The notes: generated by a model from the letters alone, not told the origin. A stretch of DNA of 64,000 bases from Natrialba swarupiae (GCF_008245225.1 NZ_VTAW01000019.1:1-64000); one strand, 5' to 3'; counted from the stretch's first letter, positions 23,241 through 33,016 are shown. A program made the numbers and translations.

Positions 23241-24398
23241 ATGAATATCGCTGATATCGCCACGCAGGAGTACATCGAAGTCGACGTTGGAACGCGCATG
23301 GGGAAGGTCCGTTCGACCTTCGAGAACGGCAACCCGAAGGGAATTATCGTCGCTGACGACGGGGAGTACGAGGGCGTCATCAGCGAGCGGGAGGTGCTGC
23401 AGTCTCACGTCGAAGACGACGCGAAGGTGGCTGCCCTGATCAAGCCGAGTCGAAGCGCACCGGCCCCGCGTGTCAGCCGCGACGAAGATGTCCGAGAAAC
23501 CGCTCGAGTGTTGATCGAGAGCAACGCGAAGATGGCACCCGTCTTCGAGGACGGCGAACTCTGGGGCGTGATCAGCAGCGATGCCGTCCTCGAGGCGGTT
23601 CTCGAGAACCTCAACGCACTCACGGTCGAAGACGTCTACTCGGCGGAGCCGGTCACGATCGCAGAGGACGACGGAATCGGGAAGGCGATCAACAGGCTTC
23701 GTGAACACGGCATCTCTCGCATCCCGGTCCAGAACGAGAACGGATATCTCACCGGCGTCGTGACGACCCACGACATCGCCGATTTCGTCATCCGCGAGAA
23801 CGACCGGATGACCACCGGGGACCGAGTTGGCGACAACGAACGGATGCTCGACGTCCCGGTCTACGACATCATGAACAGCCCCGTCGAGACGACGTCGCTC
23901 GACGCCACCGCAGAGGAAGCCGTCGAAACGATGCTCGAACTCGATTACGGCGGGTTGATGGTCACTCCCGACGACGACGACCGGATCGTCACTGGCGTCG
24001 TCACCAAGACCGACGTCCTGCGCGCGCTGACGTTTACGGAAGAAGAACACATGGACGTTCAGATTACGAACATCTCCCTTCTCGATACGATATCCCGAGA
24101 GTCGATCGTCGAGAGCATCACGGAGGTCGCCGACAAGTACGCCGAGATGCAGGTGATGCACGCACACGTCCGCTTCAAAGAGCACAAAGAGAAACTGCGC
24201 GGGACGCCGTTGATCCACTGCCAGATCCGCCTCCGCACGAACAAGGGCCAGGTCGCCGGCACCGGCGAAGGCTACGGCGCGGAGAACGCCTTTCGTGTCG
24301 CCCTCGACAAACTCGAGCGAAACGTCTTGGAGGTCAAGGGCGTGACGAGCGACCAGGAGTACCGCGGCCAGTTACTCCGAAAACTGAACGAACTGTAG
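23241..24398 (+). CDS. Four-CBS protein with C-terminal ribosome-hibernation-like domain
   Basis: A 385-residue protein. Residues 1-265 hold four CBS repeats (for example GVISEREVL, WGVISSDAVL, GVVTTHDIAD, TGVVTKTDVLRAL), which usually sense adenine nucleotides. The last about 115 residues, from MDVQITNISLLDTISRESIV to ALDKLERNVLEVKG, look like an S30AE/HPF (RaiA) fold: a strand-helix-strands-helix pattern with the VALDKLERN ending typical of hibernation factors. A plausible role is ribosome or RNA binding controlled by nucleotide charge. The CBS part is certain; the C-terminal assignment is pattern-based inference. Confidence 0.8.
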   Translation: MNIADIATQEYIEVDVGTRMGKVRSTFENGNPKGIIVADDGEYEGVISEREVLQSHVEDDAKVAALIKPSRSAPAPRVSRDEDVRETARVLIESNAKMAPVFEDGELWGVISSDAVLEAVLENLNALTVEDVYSAEPVTIAEDDGIGKAINRLREHGISRIPVQNENGYLTGVVTTHDIADFVIRENDRMTTGDRVGDNERMLDVPVYDIMNSPVETTSLDATAEEAVETMLELDYGGLMVTPDDDDRIVTGVVTKTDVLRALTFTEEEHMDVQITNISLLDTISRESIVESITEVADKYAEMQVMHAHVRFKEHKEKLRGTPLIHCQIRLRTNKGQVAGTGEGYGAENAFRVALDKLERNVLEVKGVTSDQEYRGQLLRKLNEL

Positions 24399-24788
24399 CG
24401 CCCTCGCCCCCGTCGTTTGTTCGGAATATCGGTCTGCTAACGAGCGGGAACGATTGCTCGGTCGTTCTCATCCGTATCCAACCCAGGTGGCTGCCGACGC
24501 CGCTGGCGGTTCATTTCGTGACGGGAGCCGATGTCAGAAGTGACTCATCTGGCACACACGAATTCAGGTGGCGAACGCCACCGGAGGGTGTGATCGAAGA
24601 GTCGATGAACTGCGACGTGGACGGTTTCGCTCCGGCCATTCGAGGAGAATGAAACGATCGTCCAATTGATCTCGGATTCTGGAGGTCATATTATTTGTTT
24701 GGAAATACTGAACTGCTGATCGAATATCCATTCAGTTTTCCAGATGAAAAGAAGTACACAGTAACCGATCCTGACATCAGCAACATTT
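24399..24788. other. 390-base gap before the dipeptide transporter operon
   Basis: No coding frame with haloarchaeal codon bias is visible. The right third (about 24660-24790) is unusually AT-rich and ends with ATTTATGAA (24784-24792), a good TATA box 30 bases before the ATG at 24819. Possible degenerate repeat arms (CATCCGTATCCA near 24469) are too weak to call. Confidence 0.5.
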
Positions 24789-24818
24789 ATGAAAAACCTG
24801 CTTGTTTCTCCATCTGGT

Positions 24819-26468
24819 ATGAAGGGTGCTAATAGACGAAGTATCGACCGACGAACGCTGCTGAAACTTACCGGTGCCGCAGGGGCGGCGACCGGGATCG
24901 GAACGCTCGCCGGTTGTTTGGACGACGGAAACGGTACCGGTAACGGTGACGACGATGGAAACGGTGACGTAAACGGAGACGTCGACGAACTCACGATCAC
25001 GCTGTCGCAGTTTCCGGACACGATCGATCCGCTCGATCACATCACCGGAGACTACTTCGACGTGTACGACCACATCTACGAACCGCTTTTCGACTTCGAA
25101 CCCGGTGAGGGAATCTTCGGGCGCGTCGTCGAGGACTGGGAGATCCAGGAAGGCGAAGGGACGACTGAGCTTTCCCTCCGGGACGGCGTCGTCTTCCACA
25201 ACGGCGACGACCTGACCGCGGAGGACGTCGCCTGGACAATCAATCGGACGGTTGATCCGGAGATGGGCGTCCCAAGCCCGATCGGGACCTTCGGTCTCGG
25301 TTCGATCGAGGGCGCGGAGGCGGTCGACGACACGACTCTCGAGGTCCACTACGGAGCCGCGCCTGGTCTGGCCGAGTTCGAGTTCGGTAACTACGCTCGC
25401 GCGCTGAACATGGAGTGGGCAATCGACAACCACGACGCCGAAAACGAGGCGATCTCCGGGGCCGACCCGGAGGATTTCAACGGGACCGGCCCGTACGAGG
25501 TCGTCGACTTCACCTCGGGCGAAGAGATCGTCCTCGAGCGGTTCGACGATTACTGGGGCGACGAGCCACCGTTCGAGACGGTCAGGTTCAACGCCGATGG
25601 CGAATCCAGTGGTCGGGTGGCCTCACTCGAGACGGAAGAGACGGATCTCACGATCAACATCCTGCCGGAGGACGTGACGACCGTCCAGAACGCCGACGGA
25701 GTCGAGGTACGGCAGGTGACGAGCTTCCGGAATATCTTCTGCCCGATGAAAAACACGGTCGAACCGTTCGACAGCCAGGAGTTCCGGCAGGCGATGAACT
25801 ACGCCGTCGACAACGAGGAGATCGTCAATACGATCCTCAGCGGGTTCGGCGAGCCCCGAGGGCAGCCAGTTGCACCCGGAATCAACGGTTTCAACGACAG
25901 TATCGAACCCTACGAACAGGACATCGGGACGGCCGAGAGCCTCGTCGAGGAGAGCGGCTACGGTGGTGTGGAGATCGAACTCGTCGCACCGTCCGGTCGA
26001 TATCTCAACGACGCCGACGTCGGTGAGACGGTCGCAGACCAGATCAACCAACTCGACAACGTCGACTGCGAGGCAAACATCGTCGACTTCGGCGTCGTCT
26101 CGGACGCGAACCAGGCTGGCGTCGAGCCCGACGAGTATGGCGATACCTGGGAGATACCGTTCTACCTGATCGGTTGGGGGACTATCACCGGCGACACTGA
26201 CTACGGTGTCCAGGGCTTCTTTACGATCCCTGACAACCCGAACCGGACGTTCCACGACGAAGAACTCAGCGACGCAATTCTCGAGAGCCAGCAGATCGAG
26301 GATCCCGACGAGCGACGAGTGCAACTCGAGGAGGTCAACCAGCTCGCCCACGAGAAGGCCCCGTTCGTCTTCCTCCACACCCAGGAGAGCATCTACGGTG
26401 TCAGAGATGACATCCAGTGGGACCCACGCGAAGACGAGACCGTCTACATCTGGGAAATGGAGCGGTAA
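24819..26468 (+). CDS. Dipeptide/oligopeptide ABC transporter substrate-binding lipoprotein
   Basis: A family 5 extracellular solute-binding protein of 549 residues. Twin arginines (SIDRRTLLKLTG) and a lipobox with C33 (GTLAGCLDD) indicate Tat export and lipid anchoring. A Gly/Asn/Asp linker follows. SBP_bac_5 features include DPLDHITGDYF, LRDGVVFHNGDDLTAEDVAW and FNGTGPYEVVDF. The ATG at 24819 is chosen because a TATA-like ATTTATG lies 30 bases upstream and overlaps the alternative ATG at 24789. It is the first gene of a five-gene uptake operon; the peptide versus other ligand cannot be told from sequence. Confidence 0.92.
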   Translation: MKGANRRSIDRRTLLKLTGAAGAATGIGTLAGCLDDGNGTGNGDDDGNGDVNGDVDELTITLSQFPDTIDPLDHITGDYFDVYDHIYEPLFDFEPGEGIFGRVVEDWEIQEGEGTTELSLRDGVVFHNGDDLTAEDVAWTINRTVDPEMGVPSPIGTFGLGSIEGAEAVDDTTLEVHYGAAPGLAEFEFGNYARALNMEWAIDNHDAENEAISGADPEDFNGTGPYEVVDFTSGEEIVLERFDDYWGDEPPFETVRFNADGESSGRVASLETEETDLTINILPEDVTTVQNADGVEVRQVTSFRNIFCPMKNTVEPFDSQEFRQAMNYAVDNEEIVNTILSGFGEPRGQPVAPGINGFNDSIEPYEQDIGTAESLVEESGYGGVEIELVAPSGRYLNDADVGETVADQINQLDNVDCEANIVDFGVVSDANQAGVEPDEYGDTWEIPFYLIGWGTITGDTDYGVQGFFTIPDNPNRTFHDEELSDAILESQQIEDPDERRVQLEEVNQLAHEKAPFVFLHTQESIYGVRDDIQWDPREDETVYIWEMER

Positions 26469-26560
26469 CGACAGGTCTCGCGGCCTGTCTTCCGGTGAAA
26501 CGAAAGCGTGATTATCAGGCCCTCGATTCACTCGATACGGTCTATGGGTACTACATTCAA

Positions 26561-27550
26561 ATGACGCTGGGGAAGTTCCTCGTACGGCGGATACTTCAGG
26601 GTGTGTTCGTCATCTGGGGTGTCATCACGATCATGTTCGGGCTCAGGGCGGTGTCGCCCGGCGACCCGGCGAACCTGATGCTTGCCGAGGGAGCGACGCA
26701 GGCACTCGTCGAGCAAGTCAGAGAAGAGGAGGGATTGAACGAACCGATCTACGTACAGTACTTCGATTACCTTCAGGGGATGGTCGTCGGTGATTTCGGC
26801 TACTCCTGGCAATCGAACAGGGAGGTCGAGGCGATGGTCATCGAACGCATTCCGGCGACGATCGAACTCGCGGTGGCCGCAACGATTGTCGCGATCGTCA
26901 TCGCGATCCCGCTCGGCGTTATTTCGGCGACGCGACGGAACCAGCCCTCCGACTACGGAGCGACGCTGTTTTCGTTGCTGGGGATCTCCACGCCGAACTT
27001 CTGGCTCGGACTGATGTTGATTCTCATTCTGGGCGTGTGGGCCGGTCTCTTTCCAACGGGTCGACGACCGGTCGGGTTCGGTCCGGCAGTCCTTACACTC
27101 GCCCAGACCGGCTCCCCGAGCGATATCTTCACGTGGCTGAAATACATCGCGCTTCCCGCCATCACGCTCGGAACGTACTTTACGGCGCTGATCACCCGCC
27201 TCACCCGGAGTGGAATGGTCGACGAGCTCGGAAAACCCTACGTAACGGCGAGTCAGGCGAAGGGACTGCCCGCGGTCCTCGTCCGGTACAAACACGTGCT
27301 TCGAAATACGATGATTCCGATCCTCACTGTCCTCGGTCTCCAGATCGGGACGCTGATGGGTGGTGCGGTCATCACCGAAACGGTGTTCAACTGGCCCGGT
27401 CTCGGACTCCGACTCATCGACGCACTGGATGCGCGAGACTGGCCGCTCATGCAGGGGATCGTCGTCTTCATCGCCATCGCGTTCGTCTCGATCAACATCG
27501 TCGTCGACGCACTGTACGCCTATCTCAACCCACAGGTGAGCGACGAATGA
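26561..27550 (+). CDS. dppB: ABC transporter permease, DppB type
   Basis: A 329-residue membrane permease with six helices. It has the DppB/OppB N-terminal region (FLVRRILQGVFVIWGVITIM then DPANLML) and the EAA-loop TASQAKGLPAVLVRYKHVLRN that docks on the ATPases. The end GIVVFIAIAFVSINIVVDALYAYLNPQV is typical. The ATG at 26561 begins the conserved N-terminus. The gene overlaps the next by ATGA, so translation is coupled. Confidence 0.92.
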   Translation: MTLGKFLVRRILQGVFVIWGVITIMFGLRAVSPGDPANLMLAEGATQALVEQVREEEGLNEPIYVQYFDYLQGMVVGDFGYSWQSNREVEAMVIERIPATIELAVAATIVAIVIAIPLGVISATRRNQPSDYGATLFSLLGISTPNFWLGLMLILILGVWAGLFPTGRRPVGFGPAVLTLAQTGSPSDIFTWLKYIALPAITLGTYFTALITRLTRSGMVDELGKPYVTASQAKGLPAVLVRYKHVLRNTMIPILTVLGLQIGTLMGGAVITETVFNWPGLGLRLIDALDARDWPLMQGIVVFIAIAFVSINIVVDALYAYLNPQVSDE

Positions 27551-28542
27551 TTTCCAAGAGAGTCAAATCGAACCTGAAACAGACGTTCTCCGAGAGTTTA
27601 CTCCCGAAAATCGGACTCGTGTTGTTGCTTTCGATTCTCTTTATGGCGATGTTTGCCCCGGTTCTGGCTACTCACGATCCAACTCGGACGGGCCACTACA
27701 CGGAGGAGGGTGCGGAGTATCCTCCGCTTGGTCACGAATATACGACGCAGGTCGCGGCGGACGGTGAAATCGGTGAAGTAACGGTACAGGGCTCGAGCGA
27801 ACACGTCCTCGGAACGAACAACGTCGGACAAGACGTCTACTCGCGGTTCCTCTACGGGGCGCGAGTCTCGTTGCTCGTTGGACTCCTCGGAACGAGTATG
27901 GCAGTCGCGATCGGGGTTCCGGTCGGGCTCGTTGCGGGATACTACGGCGGCCGGATCGACGACGGTCTGATGCGTATCGCAGACGTCATGCTGGCGTTCC
28001 CGGCGCTCGTACTCGCACTTGCGCTTATCGGCGTGTTCGGGGAGTCGCCATTTTACGTCCCCGATCCGATCGTCCGGGCCGGACTGGCAGAGGGGATGCC
28101 CGAATCGATACCGATCCCCGGAACTGTGACGATCGTCGTCGGCCTCGTCACCTGGGTATGGTTCGCGCGGGTCGCCCGAGGCGAGGCACTGTCGATCCGG
28201 AACGAAGAGTACGTCAAGGCGGCACGCAGCTTCGGGGCGAGCAACCGGACGATCCTGTTGAAACACGTCCTCCCGAACAGCCTGACGCCGATCATCGTGC
28301 TCGCAACGATTCAGGTCGCGGTGATCATCCTCCTGGAGGCATCGCTTGCGTATCTTGGCTTTTCCGGAACGACGCTCTCCTGGGGGTACGAGATCGAACG
28401 AGGCCAGGACGTCCTCAGAACCAGACCTTGGGTCTCGATGCTTCCGGGGATCGGGATCGTCCTGGCAGTGATCAGCGTCAACTTGCTGGGCGACTGGCTC
28501 CGGGACGCACTCGACCCAAACATCGAGGGAGAAGGACGATGA
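27547..28542 (+). CDS. dppC: ABC transporter permease, DppC type
   Basis: A 331-residue permease, partner of DppB. The first helix (IGLVLLLSILFMAMFAPVLA) is followed by an extracellular stretch with HVLGTNNVGQDVYSR, the signature of DppC/OppC, and five more helices. The EAA loop is EEYVKAARSFGASNRTILLK. The ATG at 27547 overlaps the TGA of dppB, and the gene's own TGA overlaps the ATG of the next gene. Confidence 0.92.
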   Translation: MISKRVKSNLKQTFSESLLPKIGLVLLLSILFMAMFAPVLATHDPTRTGHYTEEGAEYPPLGHEYTTQVAADGEIGEVTVQGSSEHVLGTNNVGQDVYSRFLYGARVSLLVGLLGTSMAVAIGVPVGLVAGYYGGRIDDGLMRIADVMLAFPALVLALALIGVFGESPFYVPDPIVRAGLAEGMPESIPIPGTVTIVVGLVTWVWFARVARGEALSIRNEEYVKAARSFGASNRTILLKHVLPNSLTPIIVLATIQVAVIILLEASLAYLGFSGTTLSWGYEIERGQDVLRTRPWVSMLPGIGIVLAVISVNLLGDWLRDALDPNIEGEGR

Positions 28543-29822
28543 CAGAAGATGTACTTCGAGTAAACGATCTTTCGACCCGGTTTTTCACGACGGAGGGACA
28601 GGTAAACGCGGTCTCGAACCTCGATCTTCGGATCGAACGCGGCGAGATATTCGGGATCGTCGGCGAGAGCGGCAGCGGTAAAAGCGTCACCGCTCGTTCG
28701 GTCATGAATCTGATCGAATCGCCGGGAGAGATCACGAGCGGCGAGATCTGGTATCGAAACCGAGACCTCGTCGAGGACGTCGAAGGGGACTATCCGGACG
28801 CGGTCGACGGCGAGTTCGTCGACTTGCTCGCGCTTTCCGACGACGTCAGGCGATCGCTTCGCGGGACATCGTTCAGCATGATCTTTCAGGACCCGGAAAG
28901 TAGCTTCAACCCGACGCTGACCGTCGGCGAGCAACTCGCGGAAGCCGTCGAAGTCCAGCGCCGGGCCAGCGCGAACCCGCGATCGACGCGGGCGCGAACG
29001 CGGGAGTATTCGCTCGGAAACTACCTCCTATCGACGGTTCTTCCGTCCCAGCGGTACGTCTCCGAGGCGAGTCACGAGCGGGCGATCGAACTGCTCGAGC
29101 TGGTCGGCATTCCCGACCCGGTCGAACGAGCCGACGAGTACCCACACGAGTACTCCGGCGGGATGCTCCAGCGGGCGATGATCGCGCAGGCGCTGGCCGG
29201 CGAGCCGGATCTGCTGATCGCCGACGAGCCGACGACCGCACTGGACGTCACCATCCAGGCCCAGATCCTGGACCTCCTCGACGAGCTCCAGGCGGAGACG
29301 GGCATGACGATCCTGTTGATCACACACAACCTCGGCGTTATCGCACGCATGTGCGACCAGGTTGGCGTCATGTACGCCGGCGAGATCGTCGAGCGCGGGA
29401 CGCTCGAGGACGTCTTCGACGGCCACGTCCACCCCTACACCGAAGGGCTGCTCGGTTCGGTTCCCGACCTCGAGCGCGCGGGTGGGCGTCTCCAGCCGAT
29501 CCCTGGGAACGTCCCAAGTCTGCTCGACCACGAGATGGACGACCGGTGTCAGTTCGCCGATCGCTGTCCGAAGGCCATGGAGGACTGTCTCGAGCATCCG
29601 CCGGAGTTCGACGCGCCGGGAAGCGATCATCACGAGGTTCGCTGCGTCCTCACGGAGACTGAGTACGACGAGTCCCGCGCGCTGCCGGCGGACTACTTCG
29701 GAGGGAAAGAGCGTCCGACCGCGGACGCATACGCCGACCCTGGAACGGATATCGACGAGTCCACCGGCCCCGGCAACCCACCGCGGCAACCGGTCGACGA
29801 GCCTGGAGGTGACCGCCCGTGA
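28539..29822 (+). CDS. dppD: ABC transporter ATPase, DppD type
   Basis: A 427-residue ATPase. Walker A is GESGSGKS, the signature is [11 protein letters not shown], Walker B is [12 protein letters not shown], and the switch histidine is in ITHNLG. An insert of about 60 residues between Q-loop ([12 protein letters not shown]) and signature makes it longer than usual. The C-terminal oligopeptide motif has four cysteines ([14 protein letters not shown] and, later, C in VRCVL). It drives uptake with DppF. Start and stop overlap its neighbours by ATGA and GTGA. Confidence 0.92.
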   Translation: MTEDVLRVNDLSTRFFTTEGQVNAVSNLDLRIERGEIFGIVGESGSGKSVTARSVMNLIESPGEITSGEIWYRNRDLVEDVEGDYPDAVDGEFVDLLALSDDVRRSLRGTSFSMIFQDPESSFNPTLTVGEQLAEAVEVQRRASANPRSTRARTREYSLGNYLLSTVLPSQRYVSEASHERAIELLELVGIPDPVERADEYPHEYSGGMLQRAMIAQALAGEPDLLIADEPTTALDVTIQAQILDLLDELQAETGMTILLITHNLGVIARMCDQVGVMYAGEIVERGTLEDVFDGHVHPYTEGLLGSVPDLERAGGRLQPIPGNVPSLLDHEMDDRCQFADRCPKAMEDCLEHPPEFDAPGSDHHEVRCVLTETEYDESRALPADYFGGKERPTADAYADPGTDIDESTGPGNPPRQPVDEPGGDRP

Positions 29823-31192
29823 GTACGGACGACGCGAGTACGGCAGACGGAACGGGTGCGAACGGGGGGAAGACGACCGACGAGAGGAGTGTCGACGAGC
29901 CGCTCGTGCGGGTCGACGACCTCCACAAGTACTTCTGGGAGAACGACTCCGTCTTCGACCGTCTGCTGGGGGGCGAGCCGGTCGCCGTCCGCGCCGTCGA
30001 CGGCGTCAGCTTCGATGTCCACCGCGGCGAAACGCTCGGCCTGGTCGGTGAGTCCGGCTGCGGAAAGTCCACGACGGGCGAGACGCTCCTCCGACTCCAG
30101 GAGGCGACCGATGGTCGCGTCGAGTTCGAGGGACGTGACGTCTACGACCTCGGCGGGGACGAACTGAACGAGTTCCGTCGGGAGGCACAGGTCGTCTTCC
30201 AGGACCCGTTCTCGAGTCTCGATCCTCGGATGACGGTCGGTGAGATCGTCCGACAGCCCCTCGACGTTCACGACGTCGACACTGACGCCGAACGGCGCAA
30301 ACGCGTCCGCGACCTGCTCGAACGCGTCGGTCTCTCGGCCGACCAGCTCGACCGGTACCCCCACGAGTTCTCCGGCGGTCAACGCCAGCGGATCGGCATC
30401 GCTCGCGCGCTCGCGCTCGAGCCGGAGTTCCTCGTTCTCGACGAGCCGACGTCGGCACTCGACGTCTCCGTGCAGGCCCAGGTGCTGAACCTGCTCGAAG
30501 ACCTCCAGACGGAGTTCGACCTGACCTACCTGCTGATCAGCCACGATCTCTCGGTCATCCGTCACATCTGCGACCGGGTCGCCGTCATGTACCTCGGCGA
30601 GATCGTCGAGATCGGCCCCGTCGAAACCATCTTCGAGGAACCGAAACACCCCTACACGGAGGCGTTGCTCGAGAGCGTACCGCGGGCGACGACGGCAGAG
30701 CGAGACCGGGATCGCGAGACGATCTCGGGCGACGTGCCCTCTCCCCGCGATCCACCGAGCGGCTGCCGGTTTCGAACCCGGTGTCCGATGGTGATCCCGC
30801 CCGACGACCTCGCTATCGATCAGGACGAGTACCGTGCGATCGTGAACCTCCGCGAGCGAATCGAACGTCGGGACGTCTCCCTCGAGTCGCTCGGTGAGGA
30901 CGACTTCGACGCCGGCGAGACGCGAGCGTTCGTCACCGAGTTGAAGGGGCGATTGCTCGAGTCCGACCTATCCGGTCGACACGAGGCAGTCGTCGACGAG
31001 GCGCTCGCACACCTGGCGTCAGCCGACTGGGATGCAGCCGCCGAGCGGCTGGCTTCGACGTACGAGAGCGTCTGCGAACGACGAAATCCGGAACTCGGCG
31101 ACGGACATCACCCGGTCGCGTGTCACCTGTACGACGACCCCGAGTCGACGTCCGGGACAGACGAGCGGGGCGACCAGGCGGGACCGAACTGA
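29819..31192 (+). CDS. dppF: ABC transporter ATPase, DppF type, with C-terminal insertion
   Basis: A 457-residue ATPase starting at GTG 29819, which overlaps the dppD stop. Walker A is GESGCGKS, the Q-loop is [14 protein letters not shown], the signature [14 protein letters not shown], Walker [13 protein letters not shown], and the H-loop is ISHDLS. The C-terminal cysteine motif is split: CRFRTRC is separated from the last pair ([10 protein letters not shown]... VACHLY) by about 110 acidic, helical residues, making it longer than the usual 320-350. Its TGA stop forms the tip of a short repeat arm (TGATACGGAT). Confidence 0.92.
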   Translation: MSTDDASTADGTGANGGKTTDERSVDEPLVRVDDLHKYFWENDSVFDRLLGGEPVAVRAVDGVSFDVHRGETLGLVGESGCGKSTTGETLLRLQEATDGRVEFEGRDVYDLGGDELNEFRREAQVVFQDPFSSLDPRMTVGEIVRQPLDVHDVDTDAERRKRVRDLLERVGLSADQLDRYPHEFSGGQRQRIGIARALALEPEFLVLDEPTSALDVSVQAQVLNLLEDLQTEFDLTYLLISHDLSVIRHICDRVAVMYLGEIVEIGPVETIFEEPKHPYTEALLESVPRATTAERDRDRETISGDVPSPRDPPSGCRFRTRCPMVIPPDDLAIDQDEYRAIVNLRERIERRDVSLESLGEDDFDAGETRAFVTELKGRLLESDLSGRHEAVVDEALAHLASADWDAAAERLASTYESVCERRNPELGDGHHPVACHLYDDPESTSGTDERGDQAGPN

Positions 31193-31233
31193 TACGGATA
31201 TACCCTTAGGCCAGACGACAGCCGTCGGATCAG
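31190..31233 (+). repeat. Stop-codon repeat element, short form
   Basis: TGATACGGATATACC begins at the stop codon of dppF. A possible shortened right arm GACGACAGCCGTCGGATCA ends near 31232. It may be an internally deleted member of the 85-bp family. Confidence 0.4.
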
Positions 31234-31417
31234 ATCGAAACTTGTCGCGGTCGTTCCGGGTGTCTCTCCACCCGCCCACTGAACGGGAAGTTGCCGCGGA
31301 GACTCGTCCGTGAGCCGGTACGTCCCGGAGACACCGATCAGCGTCGACGAAAATCTCCGAATTCCGACCTATCCATGTTGGCAGCAGGTGTAATACCCCG
31401 ACGCGTCTCGTGTCTGT

Positions 31418-31783
31418 ATGGACCGGACGAGTGCAAGCCGAATGGAGGCTGCCTGTTCCCTGTTAGCCGAGTCCGAGCGCCGGTATCTGCTGTATCTCCT
31501 CGCCGAGGACCGCGGGGCGAACATCGAGGAGTTCATCTCACAGGTGGCCGCCTGGGAGCTGGACGAACCGGCGGGGACCATCGAGAAAGAGACCAGACAG
31601 CGAATCTACGTATCCTTGGTCCACAATCACCTCCCGCGTCTCGCGGACTACGACATCATCGAGTACGACCTTCGCAGCGGTGACATCGTACTCGACGACG
31701 GGTTCGATGACATCAAACCGCTGCTCGAGCAGTTCCGTCAGACGGAGGAGGTTCCCGAGATCCGTCAGCGACCGGCACTCTGA
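31418..31783 (+). CDS. DUF7344 family protein (HTH-like)
   Basis: A 121-residue haloarchaeal protein with the DUF7344 pattern: LLAESERRYLLYLLAEDRG, then ETRQRIYVSLVHNHLPRLADYDIIEYD. This looks like a winged helix: helices followed by a wing at the IEYDLRSGDIVLDD hairpin. Relatives are considered possible transcription regulators, often found near signalling genes; no target is known. Its TGA stop is the tip of a complete inverted-repeat element. Confidence 0.8.
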   Translation: MDRTSASRMEAACSLLAESERRYLLYLLAEDRGANIEEFISQVAAWELDEPAGTIEKETRQRIYVSLVHNHLPRLADYDIIEYDLRSGDIVLDDGFDDIKPLLEQFRQTEEVPEIRQRPAL

Positions 31784-31853
31784 TACGGACCGCTGTCCGT
31801 CTGTCCCGACCGGTCACACGACGACCAGCAGTCAGTCGGAGCAGACCGTATGA
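31781..31853 (+). repeat. Stop-codon inverted-repeat element (73 bp)
   Basis: Left arm TGATACGGACCGCTGTCC starts at the stop codon of the DUF7344 gene, and the right end GGAGCAGACCGTATGA is its imperfect complement. The centre is about 12 bases shorter than in the other full copies. Confidence 0.72.
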
Positions 31854-31933
31854 CTGCCGCGTGCCCGTTCTCGAGCGATGTCCTTCGGTCGTGAACACGT
31901 CTCGTCACCGGGAAACGTTGCACGTTTCGAATC

Positions 31934-31943
31934 GAAATATATA
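31934..31943 (+). promoter_or_regulatory. TATA box of the EamA transporter gene
   Basis: GAAATATATAGG lies about 25-35 bases before two possible GTG starts (31957 and 31969) and is the only AT-rich stretch here, so it is the likely promoter of the exporter gene. Confidence 0.55.
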
Positions 31944-31956
31944 GGATTAGTCCGGA

Positions 31957-32889
31957 GTGAGCATCGGTGTGAACCGGTTTCGCAACGTCGGGTTGTTCGT
32001 GATACTCGCGGCTCTCTGGGGGTCCGCATTCGTCGCGATCAGTGCGGGACTCCGACACTTTCCCCCGGTTCTTTTCGCCGCATTTCGATACGACGTTGCC
32101 GGGCTACTCATGTTCGCGTACGCCGTTTACGCGGCTGATCGATGGCGACCACGCCGACGAGACGAGTGGGGTGTCGTGGCTGTCGGTGCAATCTTGCTGA
32201 TCGCCGCCTACCACGTGTTCTTGTTCGTCGGACAACAGAACACGACTGCGGCTGCCGCGGCGATCATCATCAGTCTGTCGCCAGTCCTCACGACCGGGTT
32301 CGCCCGGGCGTTGATGCCCACTGACGCGCTGTCGGCGGTCGGGGTCGTCGGAGTCCTCTTGGGACTCGTCGGCGTCGCCGTCATCACTCAGCCCGATCCG
32401 TCGAATCTGTTTTCGACCGACGTGGTCGCCAAACTACTGATCTTCGGTGCCGCCGCGTCGTTCGCTCTCGGTGGCGTCCTGACCAGGCGCTTCGACTCGG
32501 ATCTCCCTATCGAGACGATGGAGGCCTGGTCGATGATCGGCGGCGCACTCCTCTTGCACGCCGTCAGCATCGCGATGGGAGAGCCGATCGATCCCTCGTC
32601 CTGGACACATCCGGAAGCGATCGGCGCGCTCGCGTATCTGGCGGTCGTCGCGAGCGCGATCGGCTTCCTGATTTACTTCGACCTGCTCGAGCGTCTCGGC
32701 GCGGTCGAGATCAACATGGTTTCCTACGTCGCCCCAGTGTTCACGGCAGTCGTCGGCTGGCTCTACCTCGGTGAAGTCGTCGATACGACGACGCTCGTCG
32801 GATTCGGGTTCATCGTACTCGGGTTCGTCATCGTCAAGCGACGCGCGCTCCGGGCGGAACTCGTACACGCCGGGCAGTGGAGACGGTAG
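31957..32889 (+). CDS. EamA/DMT-superfamily transporter
   Basis: A 310-residue membrane protein with ten helices in two EamA repeats: the first starts LFVILAALWGSAFVAISAGL and the second begins near KLLIFGAAASFALGGVLTRR. The pattern matches drug/metabolite exporters; the substrate is unknown. It starts with GTG. A second in-frame GTG at 31969 fits the TATA spacing better, so the true start may be four codons later. Its stop lies within the first copy of a 54-base tandem repeat. Confidence 0.88.
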   Translation: MSIGVNRFRNVGLFVILAALWGSAFVAISAGLRHFPPVLFAAFRYDVAGLLMFAYAVYAADRWRPRRRDEWGVVAVGAILLIAAYHVFLFVGQQNTTAAAAAIIISLSPVLTTGFARALMPTDALSAVGVVGVLLGLVGVAVITQPDPSNLFSTDVVAKLLIFGAAASFALGGVLTRRFDSDLPIETMEAWSMIGGALLLHAVSIAMGEPIDPSSWTHPEAIGALAYLAVVASAIGFLIYFDLLERLGAVEINMVSYVAPVFTAVVGWLYLGEVVDTTTLVGFGFIVLGFVIVKRRALRAELVHAGQWRR

Positions 32890-33016
32890 GGGAGACACTC
32901 CAGAGCCGGCGGCTACGCCAACGCCGGTCAGTGGAGACGGTAGGGGAGACACTCCAGAGCCGGCGGCTACGCCAACGCCGGTCAGTGACAGCAGTCGGCC
33001 ACGCCAACGCCGATTA
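32875..33016. repeat. 54-base tandem repeat (2.6 copies) over the transporter 3' end
   Basis: The unit beginning CAGTGGAGACGGTAGGGGAG is repeated almost perfectly at 32875 and 32929, and a shortened, diverged third copy starts at 32983 (CAGTGACAGCAG then CCACGCCAACGCCG). The first copy contains the last codons and stop of the EamA gene. The 54-base period is a multiple of three, but the stop codon in copy one means copies two and three are untranslated. Confidence 0.85.
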
